Source of the DNA: Streptococcus mitis
Lineage (GTDB): Bacteria; Bacillota; Bacilli; Lactobacillales; Streptococcaceae
DNA: 42,655 nucleotides
Reading direction: 5' to 3'
Assembly (NCBI RefSeq): GCF_946190065.1
Contig: NZ_CAMHZD010000021.1
Coordinates: 1 to 42,655, forward strand
Position 1 is the stretch's first letter. Each line of letters begins with the position of its first letter. The position numbers and the translations under genes were made by a program. Below the pieces are notes generated by a model. It made no database searches and was not told the origin of the DNA. It saw nothing but the letters and a program-made list of their open reading frames with translations. This document shows, in pieces, positions 9,249-18,202 of the stretch.

Positions 9249-12200
9249 CTATTTCCTATCTACATTTTTCTTAACTTTTTTGGCATGTACTTGCAACTCT
9301 GTTAACGCTAGAGGGCTTGTCAAGTTTTCAAATCCAAGACGAAGGGCATAAGTCTCTACCTTATCAAATTCAAAACGAAGCTCTTCATCCTTGTCGCTTG
9401 AAACTTTTCGGATAGCTGATACAGGGCGCCAATTCTCCTCTTGCTTGAGCAGGGAATCCTTATCCAAATGGTTGGGAGTTCGAGGTAAGCTAGGCTCATT
9501 CCCTACATAATAATCAATAAAAGTAGGCTCCATCGCCACGTATTCTTGATTCTCAACATAATACAAGGTCACGTTATCCACGAATCGCGGTTTTAAAATC
9601 CCTGCATCTCCAAAAATTATGCCCACGCTGGCTTGCTCTGACTTGGCAATCCAAGTATTGGCTGTCGATTTCTTCCGAGAAATGACCTTGTCATTGAGGT
9701 AAGAGGCTGGGTGATTCGGTTCTGAATGAGAAGCAAAGACCAGAGGCAGGTTGGATCCTGTCCACTGATTAGAAATAACTTCCCCATCTACACTGGCATC
9801 TGTCACATGGATGGTAACTGTTGCCGGCAACTCACAGCTCGCTACTTGTCCTGTGAGCACACATTCTTCTACCTGAGCATAGATTTGAGAATCAAGCTCG
9901 TCCCAAGTCACCTTGGCCGTATCTCGTCTGCCATCTGATAAGACTAGCTTGACTCGGTCTGGTAAGTGTGGGGGTTCCTTGACAAGCGTCCAAACCCTCT
10001 CAGGCTCAATAGCGCAAATCCCTTGAACACAAACCTGGGCAGAAGCCTTTAAATCCAGACCTTCTATCTGACCAGATACCGTAAATTCATGAAATCTTGC
10101 CAAAGCTTCTTCAGGAATCTCCTCCCAAACAACCTTGACTCTCTTTACTCTGCCAGACTCATAGTCTACCAAAACTGAAGATGGTAGCTGTGGATAAGTT
10201 CCCTTAGCTGTATACAAGCGAAGTGGTCTTACAGAAACTGCCTGCCCTAGTAAGGTATTTTCTGCCACCTGCAAATGAGTTTGATAGGTTTTCCCTTGAT
10301 AATTGGCGAGGATAGCCAAGTCGCCTGCAGACAAGCAATGAAGCACTCCCTGCTTGATAATGGCGTGGGCACTACCACTCGTCTCCCAAATCACTTCACT
10401 ATTCCCCACCTTGTTCACAGGGTTATCCACAGTTTGTGGATAAAGTCCAATAGCTGGGGAATCCCCTTCTTGTAACCCTGTCTGCTTGTCCACTCGAATC
10501 TCAAACAAGCGCTTATTTTTTACTGGTTGGCAATCCAAAGCATCTCCCACTAAGAAATCAAAACTTGCTGGCTCTAATCCTCTGGCACTAGCCTTTACTC
10601 TGACTAGACCTGCCTGCTCCAAGCTCTGAACTAAGAGGACACCTCTGCCATGAAAGGCTTTCCGCTTAAAACGACCATTTTTCTGAGCCTGATAACGTTC
10701 ACGACTGGCCTGCCTACCATTATCCACACCTACAATACGAGCAGGGCCTTCAATTTCAAAATGAAGCTGATTGGAAGCGCTCGGCACCCAATTTCCATCC
10801 TTGTCCAATACATCAAAATAGATATAAAGGAGGTCTTGCCCATCTGACTCCAGTTGTGTTTTCTCGGCATGCAGCCCAATTTTGGCTGGCTCACCTGCAG
10901 TCACCACCCTATCTTCTGCCACAAGCTGACCTTGGCGGTCATAGGCTACAGCATATAATTCTCCTGGTTGATAAGCTAAATGCCATTCGAGATAGAGTTG
11001 GTCAGAACTTTCTCCCTCTTGGTATTTTCGACCGTCTGAAGTCCATTTTTCCTGAAAGGTCTTCAGACCTTGGGATTTTCCATTGAGAAATAGCTCTACT
11101 GAACCAGCATTTGAATACACTCGAACAGGGATATCCCCATACTTATCCACAACTTGTTGATAACTCTTGTGGATTTCCCAATTCCAATGGGGCAGGATAT
11201 GAACCATGGGATGCTGATCTAGGTCCAACCACTGACTTTGATAGAGATAATAGTCATTTTTAGGAATCCCTGCTGTGTCCACAATCCCAAAATAGGAGCT
11301 CTTGACAGGTGTGTCATTTTGATTGTGCCAAGGAGTCGGCTCACCGATATAGTCCACTCCTGTCCAGATAAACTGACCTGCATAGTCTAGCCGATTTCTA
11401 TCTGCTATCCAAGAAGCCGTCGCTGTCTTCCCCCAAGGAACCCGATCATTGCCATAGTCTGACTGTTCAAAATTCCTCACGCGGCGATTATCCCCAATCC
11501 ATTCCTTATCAGGGCGAAAATAGCTATCACGCGTCCTTGTAGCGGATGAGGTTTCAGATCCATAAAGTCGCCACTTGGGATGTCTTTTGCGAATCCCGTC
11601 AATATTGTCTTCCGAGTAATTCAAACCCACCACATCCAGCAAATCAGCAATCTTTTCATGACCTCCAGAACCATCTCCGAAGCGGAATTGGTCCATTCCC
11701 ATAGTCACAAAACGGCTATCATCAACCTCCTTAACCCTTTCTAGCAAGCGTTTGATCGTCTTCAATGAATGAGCATCGCCATTTGCTTCGCTGACTTCAT
11801 TTCCTAAGGACCACATAAAGATTGCCGGATTGTTCTTACCACGCTCAATCATGGTACGCAAATCGTAATCTGACCAGAAATCGCCTGCTTTCGCTTCTGG
11901 ATGAGTCGCTTCTTCCTCAAAAAAGCGACCATAATCATATTCTTTCTTGCCTCCATACCAGGTATCAAAGGCTTCTTCTTGGATGAGTAGGCCCATTTTA
12001 GCGGCCACATCTAGCAAGATACTACTAGCTGGATTATGAGTAATTCGAATCGCATTGACGCCCATTTCCTGCATCTGACGCAAGCGTCTCTCAGCAGCTG
12101 ACCTGTTTTCCACAGCTCCCAGCGCTCCATAGTCATGGTGCAGACAAACCCCATGAATCTTCAACCAGCGACCATTTAGAAAGAAGCCCTTATCCGCTTG

Positions 12201-13037
12201 CCAATCCATATAGCGGTAACCAAAGTTCTCCTCTACTTCATCAACCAAAAAGCCATTTTTGTAGAGACGAGTCTTCAATTGGTAAAGGTGGGGATGGTCA
12301 ATATCCCAAAGCAAAGGTTGGAAAATTGATATTGCTTGTTGAAAATGATGTTTGTCCCCAGCTTCAATCACTAGAGAGTCTGTCGCCTGCCAGTCTGACA
12401 GTTGCTGCCCTTCATACCAGATACTCTGTTCCAAATACACCGACACAGACTGAGGTCCATCATTTGAAACCTTACTTTCAAGCTGAGTTTCAGCCCATCC
12501 ATCTCTTTGTTCCTTGAGCTTGGGACTTACTATCTTAATCCCATATAAATCCAGATGCACCAAATCTGTAATCAACAATTTTACTTCTCGGTAAATACCA
12601 CTACCAGAGTACCAACGGCTGCTAGGTTGCTGATTTTCCACAAAAACCGCAAGCTGGTTGGCCGTCCCATCATTTCTTAGATAAGGTGTGATATCATAAG
12701 AAAAGGGTGTATAGCCATTGGGATAATAGCCCAGCACTTGCCCGTTGATATAGACTTGGGAGTTCATATAAACCCCGTCAAAGAGCAAACGCACTGATAC
12801 TAGACTGGCATCTTCTTCCAAGTAAAACTGCGTCCGGTACCAAGCCTGACCCCCGTTTAACTGACCGCCCTCATTTTGCGCTGGCGAATACTGGTCAAAA
12901 TCATTATAAATACTCCAGTCGTGTGGCACTTGAATAGCCTGCCAATTTCCCCTCTGAAAATCCGGCGCCAAGGCCTCTTCTTTACCCATCTCCTGGCTAA
13001 AAAACCAGTGATTTCGTAAAACTTCTTCTCTTCTCAT
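9249..13037 (-). CDS. BgaA-like GH2 beta-galactosidase lacking secretion and anchor signals
   Basis: A 1262-residue GH2 enzyme. Residues 1-160 form the sugar-binding jelly roll (GGQAWYRTQF, YMNSQVYINGQ), then an immunoglobulin-like domain, then the TIM barrel from ~285. The likely acid/base is E414 (SLGNEVSEANG) and the nucleophile E495 (YGSETSSATR). A DUF4982-like segment follows near 655-720 (VRVYSNAGSVELFLNG). Further Ig-like domains include two Big_4-like units near 950-1085, with a beta-sandwich tail near 1090-1260. This matches the catalytic half of pneumococcal BgaA, but there is no YSIRK signal at the start and no LPXTG at the end, so it is predicted to be cytoplasmic. It is the first gene of a two-gene operon with the fucosidase. 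AGAGGA precedes the ATG by 8 nt, and a cre-overlapped promoter lies just upstream. Confidence 0.9.
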   Translation of the reverse strand: MRREEVLRNHWFFSQEMGKEEALAPDFQRGNWQAIQVPHDWSIYNDFDQYSPAQNEGGQLNGGQAWYRTQFYLEEDASLVSVRLLFDGVYMNSQVYINGQVLGYYPNGYTPFSYDITPYLRNDGTANQLAVFVENQQPSSRWYSGSGIYREVKLLITDLVHLDLYGIKIVSPKLKEQRDGWAETQLESKVSNDGPQSVSVYLEQSIWYEGQQLSDWQATDSLVIEAGDKHHFQQAISIFQPLLWDIDHPHLYQLKTRLYKNGFLVDEVEENFGYRYMDWQADKGFFLNGRWLKIHGVCLHHDYGALGAVENRSAAERRLRQMQEMGVNAIRITHNPASSILLDVAAKMGLLIQEEAFDTWYGGKKEYDYGRFFEEEATHPEAKAGDFWSDYDLRTMIERGKNNPAIFMWSLGNEVSEANGDAHSLKTIKRLLERVKEVDDSRFVTMGMDQFRFGDGSGGHEKIADLLDVVGLNYSEDNIDGIRKRHPKWRLYGSETSSATRTRDSYFRPDKEWIGDNRRVRNFEQSDYGNDRVPWGKTATASWIADRNRLDYAGQFIWTGVDYIGEPTPWHNQNDTPVKSSYFGIVDTAGIPKNDYYLYQSQWLDLDQHPMVHILPHWNWEIHKSYQQVVDKYGDIPVRVYSNAGSVELFLNGKSQGLKTFQEKWTSDGRKYQEGESSDQLYLEWHLAYQPGELYAVAYDRQGQLVAEDRVVTAGEPAKIGLHAEKTQLESDGQDLLYIYFDVLDKDGNWVPSASNQLHFEIEGPARIVGVDNGRQASRERYQAQKNGRFKRKAFHGRGVLLVQSLEQAGLVRVKASARGLEPASFDFLVGDALDCQPVKNKRLFEIRVDKQTGLQEGDSPAIGLYPQTVDNPVNKVGNSEVIWETSGSAHAIIKQGVLHCLSAGDLAILANYQGKTYQTHLQVAENTLLGQAVSVRPLRLYTAKGTYPQLPSSVLVDYESGRVKRVKVVWEEIPEEALARFHEFTVSGQIEGLDLKASAQVCVQGICAIEPERVWTLVKEPPHLPDRVKLVLSDGRRDTAKVTWDELDSQIYAQVEECVLTGQVASCELPATVTIHVTDASVDGEVISNQWTGSNLPLVFASHSEPNHPASYLNDKVISRKKSTANTWIAKSEQASVGIIFGDAGILKPRFVDNVTLYYVENQEYVAMEPTFIDYYVGNEPSLPRTPNHLDKDSLLKQEENWRPVSAIRKVSSDKDEELRFEFDKVETYALRLGFENLTSPLALTELQVHAKKVKKNVDRK

Positions 13038-13072
13038 ACAAGCATTCCTCTTTAAACGACTCGTTTTACTTG

Positions 13073-13101
13073 ACTATAGCACAAAACAAAAGCGCTTTCA
13101 A
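13073..13101 (-). promoter_or_regulatory. Promoter with overlapping cre site for the GH2-GH29 operon
   Basis: Minus-strand TTGAAA (13101-13096), 17-nt spacer, TATAGT (13078-13073). The catabolite-responsive element TGAAAGCGCTTTTG (13100-13087) covers the -35 box and half the spacer, so CcpA binding would block RNA polymerase. It differs from the cre consensus at about one position. Confidence 0.78.
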
Positions 13102-13204
13102 GACTTCCTCCATCACTCCCTAAATCCTCAGAAAAGATTCTATAATTTGTGGAGGAGTCTGAAAATCATTCCATATTCAAGCAAACTGTAATTTTCAAGA
13201 AACA

Positions 13205-13357
13205 ATACTCTTCTAAAATCTCTTCAAACCACGTCAACGTCGCCTTGCCGTAGATATATGTAAATGACTTCGTCAGTCTTATCTACTACCTCAAAACGGT
13301 GTTTTGAGCAACCTGTAGCTAATTTCCTAGTTTGCTCTTCGATTTTCATTGAGTATA
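13205..13357 (+). repeat. BOX element (boxA-boxB-boxC)
   Basis: A 153-bp element starting ATACTCTTC and ending TTTTCATTGAGTATA. It contains the boxA core CGTCAACGTCGCCTTGCCGT, complementary to the classic BOX PCR primer with one change, a boxB segment (GACTTCGTCAGTCTTATC) and a boxC segment (CCTCAAAACGGTGTTTTGAG). It lies between the convergent ends of the GH2 promoter region and the metalloprotease terminator. The strand given assumes the A-B-C reading direction. Confidence 0.88.
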
Positions 13358-13379
13358 AGGTCAAATCTTACAATAACGC

Positions 13380-13417
13380 AAAAAACACCTCTCTGAATGT
13401 TCATTCCAGAGAGATGT
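13380..13417 (-). terminator. Terminator of the M26 metalloprotease gene
   Basis: Minus-strand stem formed by ACATCTCTCTGGAATG and CATTCAGAGAGGTGT (one bulged G, one wobble) around a 2-nt AA turn, followed by TTTTTT. It starts about 10 nt after the stop codon. Confidence 0.85.
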
Positions 13418-13427
13418 CCCTTTTGTC

Positions 13428-16400
13428 TTAGCTATTGTAAATCGACTGTCTAAAGTCATCTGAATCTTTAAGATAAGCTTTATAAATCGCTTGTTTCAGT
13501 TTTTGCACTGGAGTTTCAATAAACTCAAACTTTTTAGCCGTTGTATTTCCTGCTTTTATCTGTTTCAACTCCTCTTGGACAGCTTTCTGCATCAATTCAC
13601 TTAACTTCTGACTTGTCAGACTTATTTCCTGACCTTCATATTGGATTGTCAAAGGTTTCAATTGATTAATCTTAGCTACTCTTTCCTTGATCTGTGCTTT
13701 TTTGAACTCAGCATAGCTCTTACCATTCAAAATTTTATTGAAAATGTAAGTATCAGATAAAGGCTTGTTCTCAGACTCTGCTACTTGTTTGTATTGATTT
13801 GAAACATAAGGAACAAATCCTTCATAATAGCCCAAAGCAGCCATCAATTCAAAGGCTTGTTTTCTAAAGGTGATGTCCCCACTCATACCAGAGTCATTTT
13901 GACTAACACCATAAATGGTGTCAAACATATCAACAGTATAATAACCATTTGCTGCAATTTTACCTTTATCTGAAAAACCAGCAATGATATAACGATTGAC
14001 CAGGATATGATTGTCAATCAAACTATCAATATCTGTCAATTTTTTGGCATCTTCTAAGGTCAGAGCTTGAATCTCCTCACTCTTATGAGTCGGTTTAACT
14101 GCTGTATTACGGTAATCTACCCAAGTTCTAGGACCTGTTGAAGTGATTGGCGTTATTTTTTTGAAATAACTCATCTTGTCTTCTGCAGATAAGCCTTTAC
14201 TTGCCTCTGCTTCTAGATAATCTAGAGTATAAAGGACATCAAAACTTCCCTTCATATAAGATTGCAAATCTTCTGCCGTTTTAAATCGATCAGGTGTTCT
14301 ATTGTAAAATCCATTCTTATCACTCTCATCATATACAAAGTTGAGATTGAAATAAGTATCCTTTTCTGGATTATAGGAGTTTTCAAAAATACCACGGGCA
14401 TAAAACTCTGCTCCTGTACCATCTCGACGACCGTGATTATTAAACAAGACCGTTCTATCTAGTAAGTGCGTCATTTCATGAGAATAAGTAGCTGAACCTC
14501 TATCATCCAGAACCCTATCTATAAAGTAACGGACACCTAATCCATTAGCCTCAGCTCCCACCTTACTTACTGGAGAATAGTAATTCATAGGAGTCATAAA
14601 TTGGTCAACTCCCTTATCAGCTCCATTACCAGTAGCTGGTGACCAAGTACTATCAATCTGGGCATTTGGATTGCTTGTATATTTCTTCATCGTATCAATA
14701 ATCAAGCGATTTGTCAGTAACTTATCACGATTTTCGGGTTTTGTTATACGATAAAGAGTATCAACATAGTTGGCTTGTTGTACAGCCGCTTTCTCAATTA
14801 AAGACTTGACTCTAGCAAGCTCAGCCTGATACTTAGTTGGATTAGACTGGGCAAGAGAAGTATCTATATAGGAACCAATATTACCATAGGTAATTGTCGC
14901 CATATTACTAATCACGTAAACATTTGGTTCTTTCACATTTAAAAGTCCCAAAATAGCAGCCATATTAGCCTCTTGTTTACGAGGATCCTTTTCTCCAGCT
15001 GTCAACTTGCTATACAGCCCGACATACGCTGAAGGATTTTCCTTAGATGATTTTTCAACAATCATAGCTTGGCTAGATTTTTTAAGCCAGGTATCCGCAT
15101 CATCTGACGTAAAGAGTTGGCGATTGCTGTCTAAAAATTCCTTCAAGCTAGCCTTACCTGTAATAGTAGATAAGTATTTTGTAAATGTTTGAGGACTATT
15201 GGTCAATTTCATCTCTTCATAAGACATGGATCCTAATTTTTTCAAACTATCCAAGGCGGTCATTGTCTTATTACCAAATGAACTTGGATTAAAGGCCAGA
15301 ATATCACGAATATTCGTGTCCCCAAATTGAATATTATAAAAGCGATTGATATAAGACAGTCCCAACAAAATCTGCTCTTTGTATTGCTCAAGCTCTTGTT
15401 TGACCTTGCTACGATTTTCAGGGGTATCTCCTATAATTCCCAATGTATGCGAGGCAATCTTTTTGAAACTTGACTCAGCTTGCGTCTTCGTCTGATCAAA
15501 GCTTTCTTGAATTGATAGTTTTTGAAGATACTCTGTACGCAATATATCTTTGACTTCTTGGTCAGTGATATTTGGGCGTGTTTTTCTGAGCGCAATTCTC
15601 TTTGTTATAATATCTCGAGGATCATAGACAGGCTCTAACTGTGCTTTTAATTTACTGTCATGTAAGAAATCTACTGATCTCGCGCTTGTGGTAAGAGCAG
15701 ACACATCCACAGCATCTTCTCTCTCACTATTGGCTGGAAGTAAGTGTGGTTTATCCTCCTGACTACCAACTAAAATAACTCTCGGTTTCATTGGTTTTGT
15801 TATTTGACTCACTTCTTGAGGATTAACCAATTCACCAGTTTGTTCATTGATAGCGTAGGTTCTGGTAAGTGTATTCTCACCAACTTCTCCTTCAGATGCT
15901 ACCTTTTCTATATTTTTAGCAAGTGAAGAATCCTCTCTTCGCTCCTCAGTAACAGCAATCGGTTGTATTACTTTTTCCACATTACCAACTTGAATCACTT
16001 TATCGACTGCTGGATTTACTTGTCTAGTAGTGTCAGATACCGTCACCTGACCTGTTGCCTTGTCTAGTTGATAAGTCGTCCTAGTTTCCACCGAACCATC
16101 ACGCCCTGCAACCGCTACTTTCTCTTGTCTGAACTCCAAAGCAGGATTCACTTGGTAAATCGTTTTATGAGATAGGACAGTAGTTTCAACACTCGGTTTA
16201 GTTCCAACTTCTACAACTTGATCAACTTTGTTAACTACTATTTTGACAGTTTTATTCTCAGAAATATTTCCACTTGCTTGATCTTTAGTATAAGTAGTAG
16301 TAACTTGTTCTTGTCCCTCAACACCCGGAATTTTTACTCTTGTAACGCCGTGATCTAGTTCCTCATTCTTTTCATAAACGGTTTCATAAGGAACGACTTT

Positions 16401-17855
16401 GGTCTCTACTTTGGTCTGAGGAAGTTGAGTGTCTTCTTTATACTCTGGGAGATCCTCCTGTATCTCAGGCTCACCGGAAACGCCACCTTCATATGACGGA
16501 AGAGAAGGTTCTACCAAAGGATCGCCGGAAACACCGCCTTCATAAGACGGAAGCATTGGTTCTACCAAGGACTCACCGGAAACACCGCCTTCATAAGACG
16601 GAAGAGACGACTCTACCGAAGGCTCACCGGAAACATCGCCTTCATAAGATGGAAGGGACGGCTCCACCAAGGATTCGCCGGAAACACCACCTTCATAAGA
16701 TGGAAGCATTGGTTCTACCAATGACTCGCCGGAAACACCGCCTTCATAAGAGGGGAGAATTGGTTCTACCAATGACTCGCCGGAAACACCGCCTTCATAA
16801 GAGGGGAGAATTGGTTGGACTTCCGGGGCTAGACTTATTCCATTTTCTTGAGGTTCCTTCTCTTTTGTCCCGACCAGAATCACCTGAGTAACTGGTTCAC
16901 GAAGCACCTCTCTTCCTATTTCATTTCGCGTAACCACACCATCAATAATCCTTACTTCTGTTAAGATTCGTTCTTGTCCCTTGGCACCTTCTATAGAAAT
17001 TCTTTTTTCTCCCTTAGCCAGAGTTGGGTCAGACTGCAATTGAATTTCAAACTCTATCTCCCCTACCCTAACTTCCAGTTCTGGCTTGTCTTCAGTAACA
17101 GTTTTCATTCCTTCATCTGGTACTTTTTTAGACTCAATACTCATACTTTTTTCAGGAGTTGGATTTAAAACAGGCTCAACTGAGTAAGATGGTTGAGGAG
17201 ATTGCACAAGATCTTCAGTCGAGCTAAAATGAGATGTAGTCTGTGGTACAATCTTCTTAGATTGAGGTTCTGAACTTTCCTCCTTTTGAGATAATGCTGG
17301 CGACTCTACCTTATCAACAGAAAGTTCCTTGCTAGCACTATCTCTTACCAAATAATATCCCGTAAATTCATATCCTTGAACTCTTTCAGGACTTGGTAAA
17401 AACTGACCTTCTACTCTCTTAACAAGGGCTGGTTGCAATTCTACCAGATTTTCTAAAGCAGAGATGGATGCTACCCAACCACCAACAGCAAAGACGCTCA
17501 CAAGGAAGTAAGACGCTCCCTTTTTTCTCTTGATTAAAGTGAAGGAAAGCAATAATAATCCTGCTCCCAAGATAAACATCTCATCATTAGAAAACAGACC
17601 TGTTTCTGGTAATCTTGTAGCCAATTTTCGATAGACAAAATAGTATTCTTTTCCCTCTTTTACCTCAATCTTATTTTCTTCAAACCATTGCAACTCAGAT
17701 TTCAGCTTTTCAGGTAAATCCTGCTCATCCAAGTAATGACTTGAAATTAGTGTTGAAGTCGTTTCTGCAGCCTGTACGGGTTGAGCCCCCATACCTGCAA
17801 AAAATAAACTCGTTCCTAGCAAGACCGAGCAAGCTCCTATTGTATATTTTCTCAA
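13428..17855 (-). CDS. M26 (Zmp/IgA1 protease-like) surface zinc metalloprotease; start disrupted
   Basis: The intact frame encodes 1475 residues from a TTG. Signs of the family: a hydrophobic signal (CSVLLGTSLFFAG), an N-terminal LPETG (82-86) followed by two membrane segments and KRKK, seven 17-residue repeats (349-467), two clear G5 domains plus a third G5-like block (~475-700), and an M26_C peptidase domain with HEMTH (1126-1130) and E1150 twenty residues on. The C-terminal YKAYLKDSDDFRQSI is typical. The beta-helix M26_N region usually found between the G5 domains and the peptidase seems absent, and the protein is shorter than pneumococcal ZmpB/Iga (~1900-2000). The natural start appears to be the ATG at 17894 (AGGATATGGG upstream), whose fifth codon is TAA (17882-17880) before FERKQRFSLRKYTIG. 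Expression therefore needs re-initiation at TTG, or the gene is silenced. The substrate is unknown. A promoter lies at 17929-17957. Confidence 0.8.
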   Translation of the reverse strand: MRKYTIGACSVLLGTSLFFAGMGAQPVQAAETTSTLISSHYLDEQDLPEKLKSELQWFEENKIEVKEGKEYYFVYRKLATRLPETGLFSNDEMFILGAGLLLLSFTLIKRKKGASYFLVSVFAVGGWVASISALENLVELQPALVKRVEGQFLPSPERVQGYEFTGYYLVRDSASKELSVDKVESPALSQKEESSEPQSKKIVPQTTSHFSSTEDLVQSPQPSYSVEPVLNPTPEKSMSIESKKVPDEGMKTVTEDKPELEVRVGEIEFEIQLQSDPTLAKGEKRISIEGAKGQERILTEVRIIDGVVTRNEIGREVLREPVTQVILVGTKEKEPQENGISLAPEVQPILPSYEGGVSGESLVEPILPSYEGGVSGESLVEPMLPSYEGGVSGESLVEPSLPSYEGDVSGEPSVESSLPSYEGGVSGESLVEPMLPSYEGGVSGDPLVEPSLPSYEGGVSGEPEIQEDLPEYKEDTQLPQTKVETKVVPYETVYEKNEELDHGVTRVKIPGVEGQEQVTTTYTKDQASGNISENKTVKIVVNKVDQVVEVGTKPSVETTVLSHKTIYQVNPALEFRQEKVAVAGRDGSVETRTTYQLDKATGQVTVSDTTRQVNPAVDKVIQVGNVEKVIQPIAVTEERREDSSLAKNIEKVASEGEVGENTLTRTYAINEQTGELVNPQEVSQITKPMKPRVILVGSQEDKPHLLPANSEREDAVDVSALTTSARSVDFLHDSKLKAQLEPVYDPRDIITKRIALRKTRPNITDQEVKDILRTEYLQKLSIQESFDQTKTQAESSFKKIASHTLGIIGDTPENRSKVKQELEQYKEQILLGLSYINRFYNIQFGDTNIRDILAFNPSSFGNKTMTALDSLKKLGSMSYEEMKLTNSPQTFTKYLSTITGKASLKEFLDSNRQLFTSDDADTWLKKSSQAMIVEKSSKENPSAYVGLYSKLTAGEKDPRKQEANMAAILGLLNVKEPNVYVISNMATITYGNIGSYIDTSLAQSNPTKYQAELARVKSLIEKAAVQQANYVDTLYRITKPENRDKLLTNRLIIDTMKKYTSNPNAQIDSTWSPATGNGADKGVDQFMTPMNYYSPVSKVGAEANGLGVRYFIDRVLDDRGSATYSHEMTHLLDRTVLFNNHGRRDGTGAEFYARGIFENSYNPEKDTYFNLNFVYDESDKNGFYNRTPDRFKTAEDLQSYMKGSFDVLYTLDYLEAEASKGLSAEDKMSYFKKITPITSTGPRTWVDYRNTAVKPTHKSEEIQALTLEDAKKLTDIDSLIDNHILVNRYIIAGFSDKGKIAANGYYTVDMFDTIYGVSQNDSGMSGDITFRKQAFELMAALGYYEGFVPYVSNQYKQVAESENKPLSDTYIFNKILNGKSYAEFKKAQIKERVAKINQLKPLTIQYEGQEISLTSQKLSELMQKAVQEELKQIKAGNTTAKKFEFIETPVQKLKQAIYKAYLKDSDDFRQSIYNS
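16455..16811 (-). repeat. Seven 51-bp tandem repeats in the metalloprotease
   Basis: Seven consecutive 17-residue units of the form xLPSYEGGVSGESLVEP. The DNA copies are very similar, so copy number is likely to vary between strains. They occupy the same position as the Pro/Glu repeats of streptococcal IgA1 proteases and probably form an extended spacer outside the membrane. Confidence 0.92.
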
Positions 17856-17928
17856 AGAAAAACGCTGCTTTCTCTCAAATTAAAATTCTTTCATCCCATA
17901 TCCTATCATTCATTATTACTGTATATTT

Positions 17929-17957
17929 AGTATATCAGAAATAGTTTGTATTCACAA
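17929..17957 (-). promoter_or_regulatory. Promoter of the metalloprotease gene
   Basis: Minus-strand TTGTGA (17957-17952), 17-nt spacer, TATACT (17934-17929) with an extended TGA just before the -10 box. It sits 35 nt upstream of the presumed original ATG at 17894. Confidence 0.65.
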
Positions 17958-18021
17958 ATCTTTCTAGTTATTCCCTTATCATTCCAAATTAAGGGCAACA
18001 ACATACAATAATTTTTATTTA

Positions 18022-18127
18022 ATACTCTTCGAAAATCAAATTCAAACCACGTCAGCGTCGCCTTACCGTACTCAAGTACAGCCTGCGGCTAGCTTCCTAG
18101 TTTGCTCTTTGATTTTCATTGAGTATA
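18022..18127 (+). repeat. BOX element (boxA-boxC, no boxB)
   Basis: A 106-bp element bounded by ATACTCTTCGAAAATC and GATTTTCATTGAGTATA. It has the boxA core CGTCAGCGTCGCCTTACCGT and the boxC part GCCTGCGGCTAGCTTCCTAG. It lies between the metalloprotease promoter and the terminator of the SPFH gene. Confidence 0.88.
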
Positions 18128-18168
18128 AATGTATATCAATGTTCTTTGCTTTTCTTAACAAATGCAAT

Positions 18169-18196
18169 ACAAAAAGAGCCTGTTGCCAAGCTCTTT
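18169..18196 (-). terminator. Terminator of the SPFH gene
   Basis: Minus-strand 10-bp stem AAAGAGCTTG/CAGGCTCTTT with a GCAA tetraloop, followed by a run of T. It begins 6 nt after the stop codon. Confidence 0.88.
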
Positions 18197-18202
18197 AGTC
18201 TA

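Noticed and set aside
16493-16891. Plus-strand frame of 132 codons with repeated KHRLHK units
   Set aside because: It is the complement of the 51-bp repeats of the metalloprotease, with no start signals.
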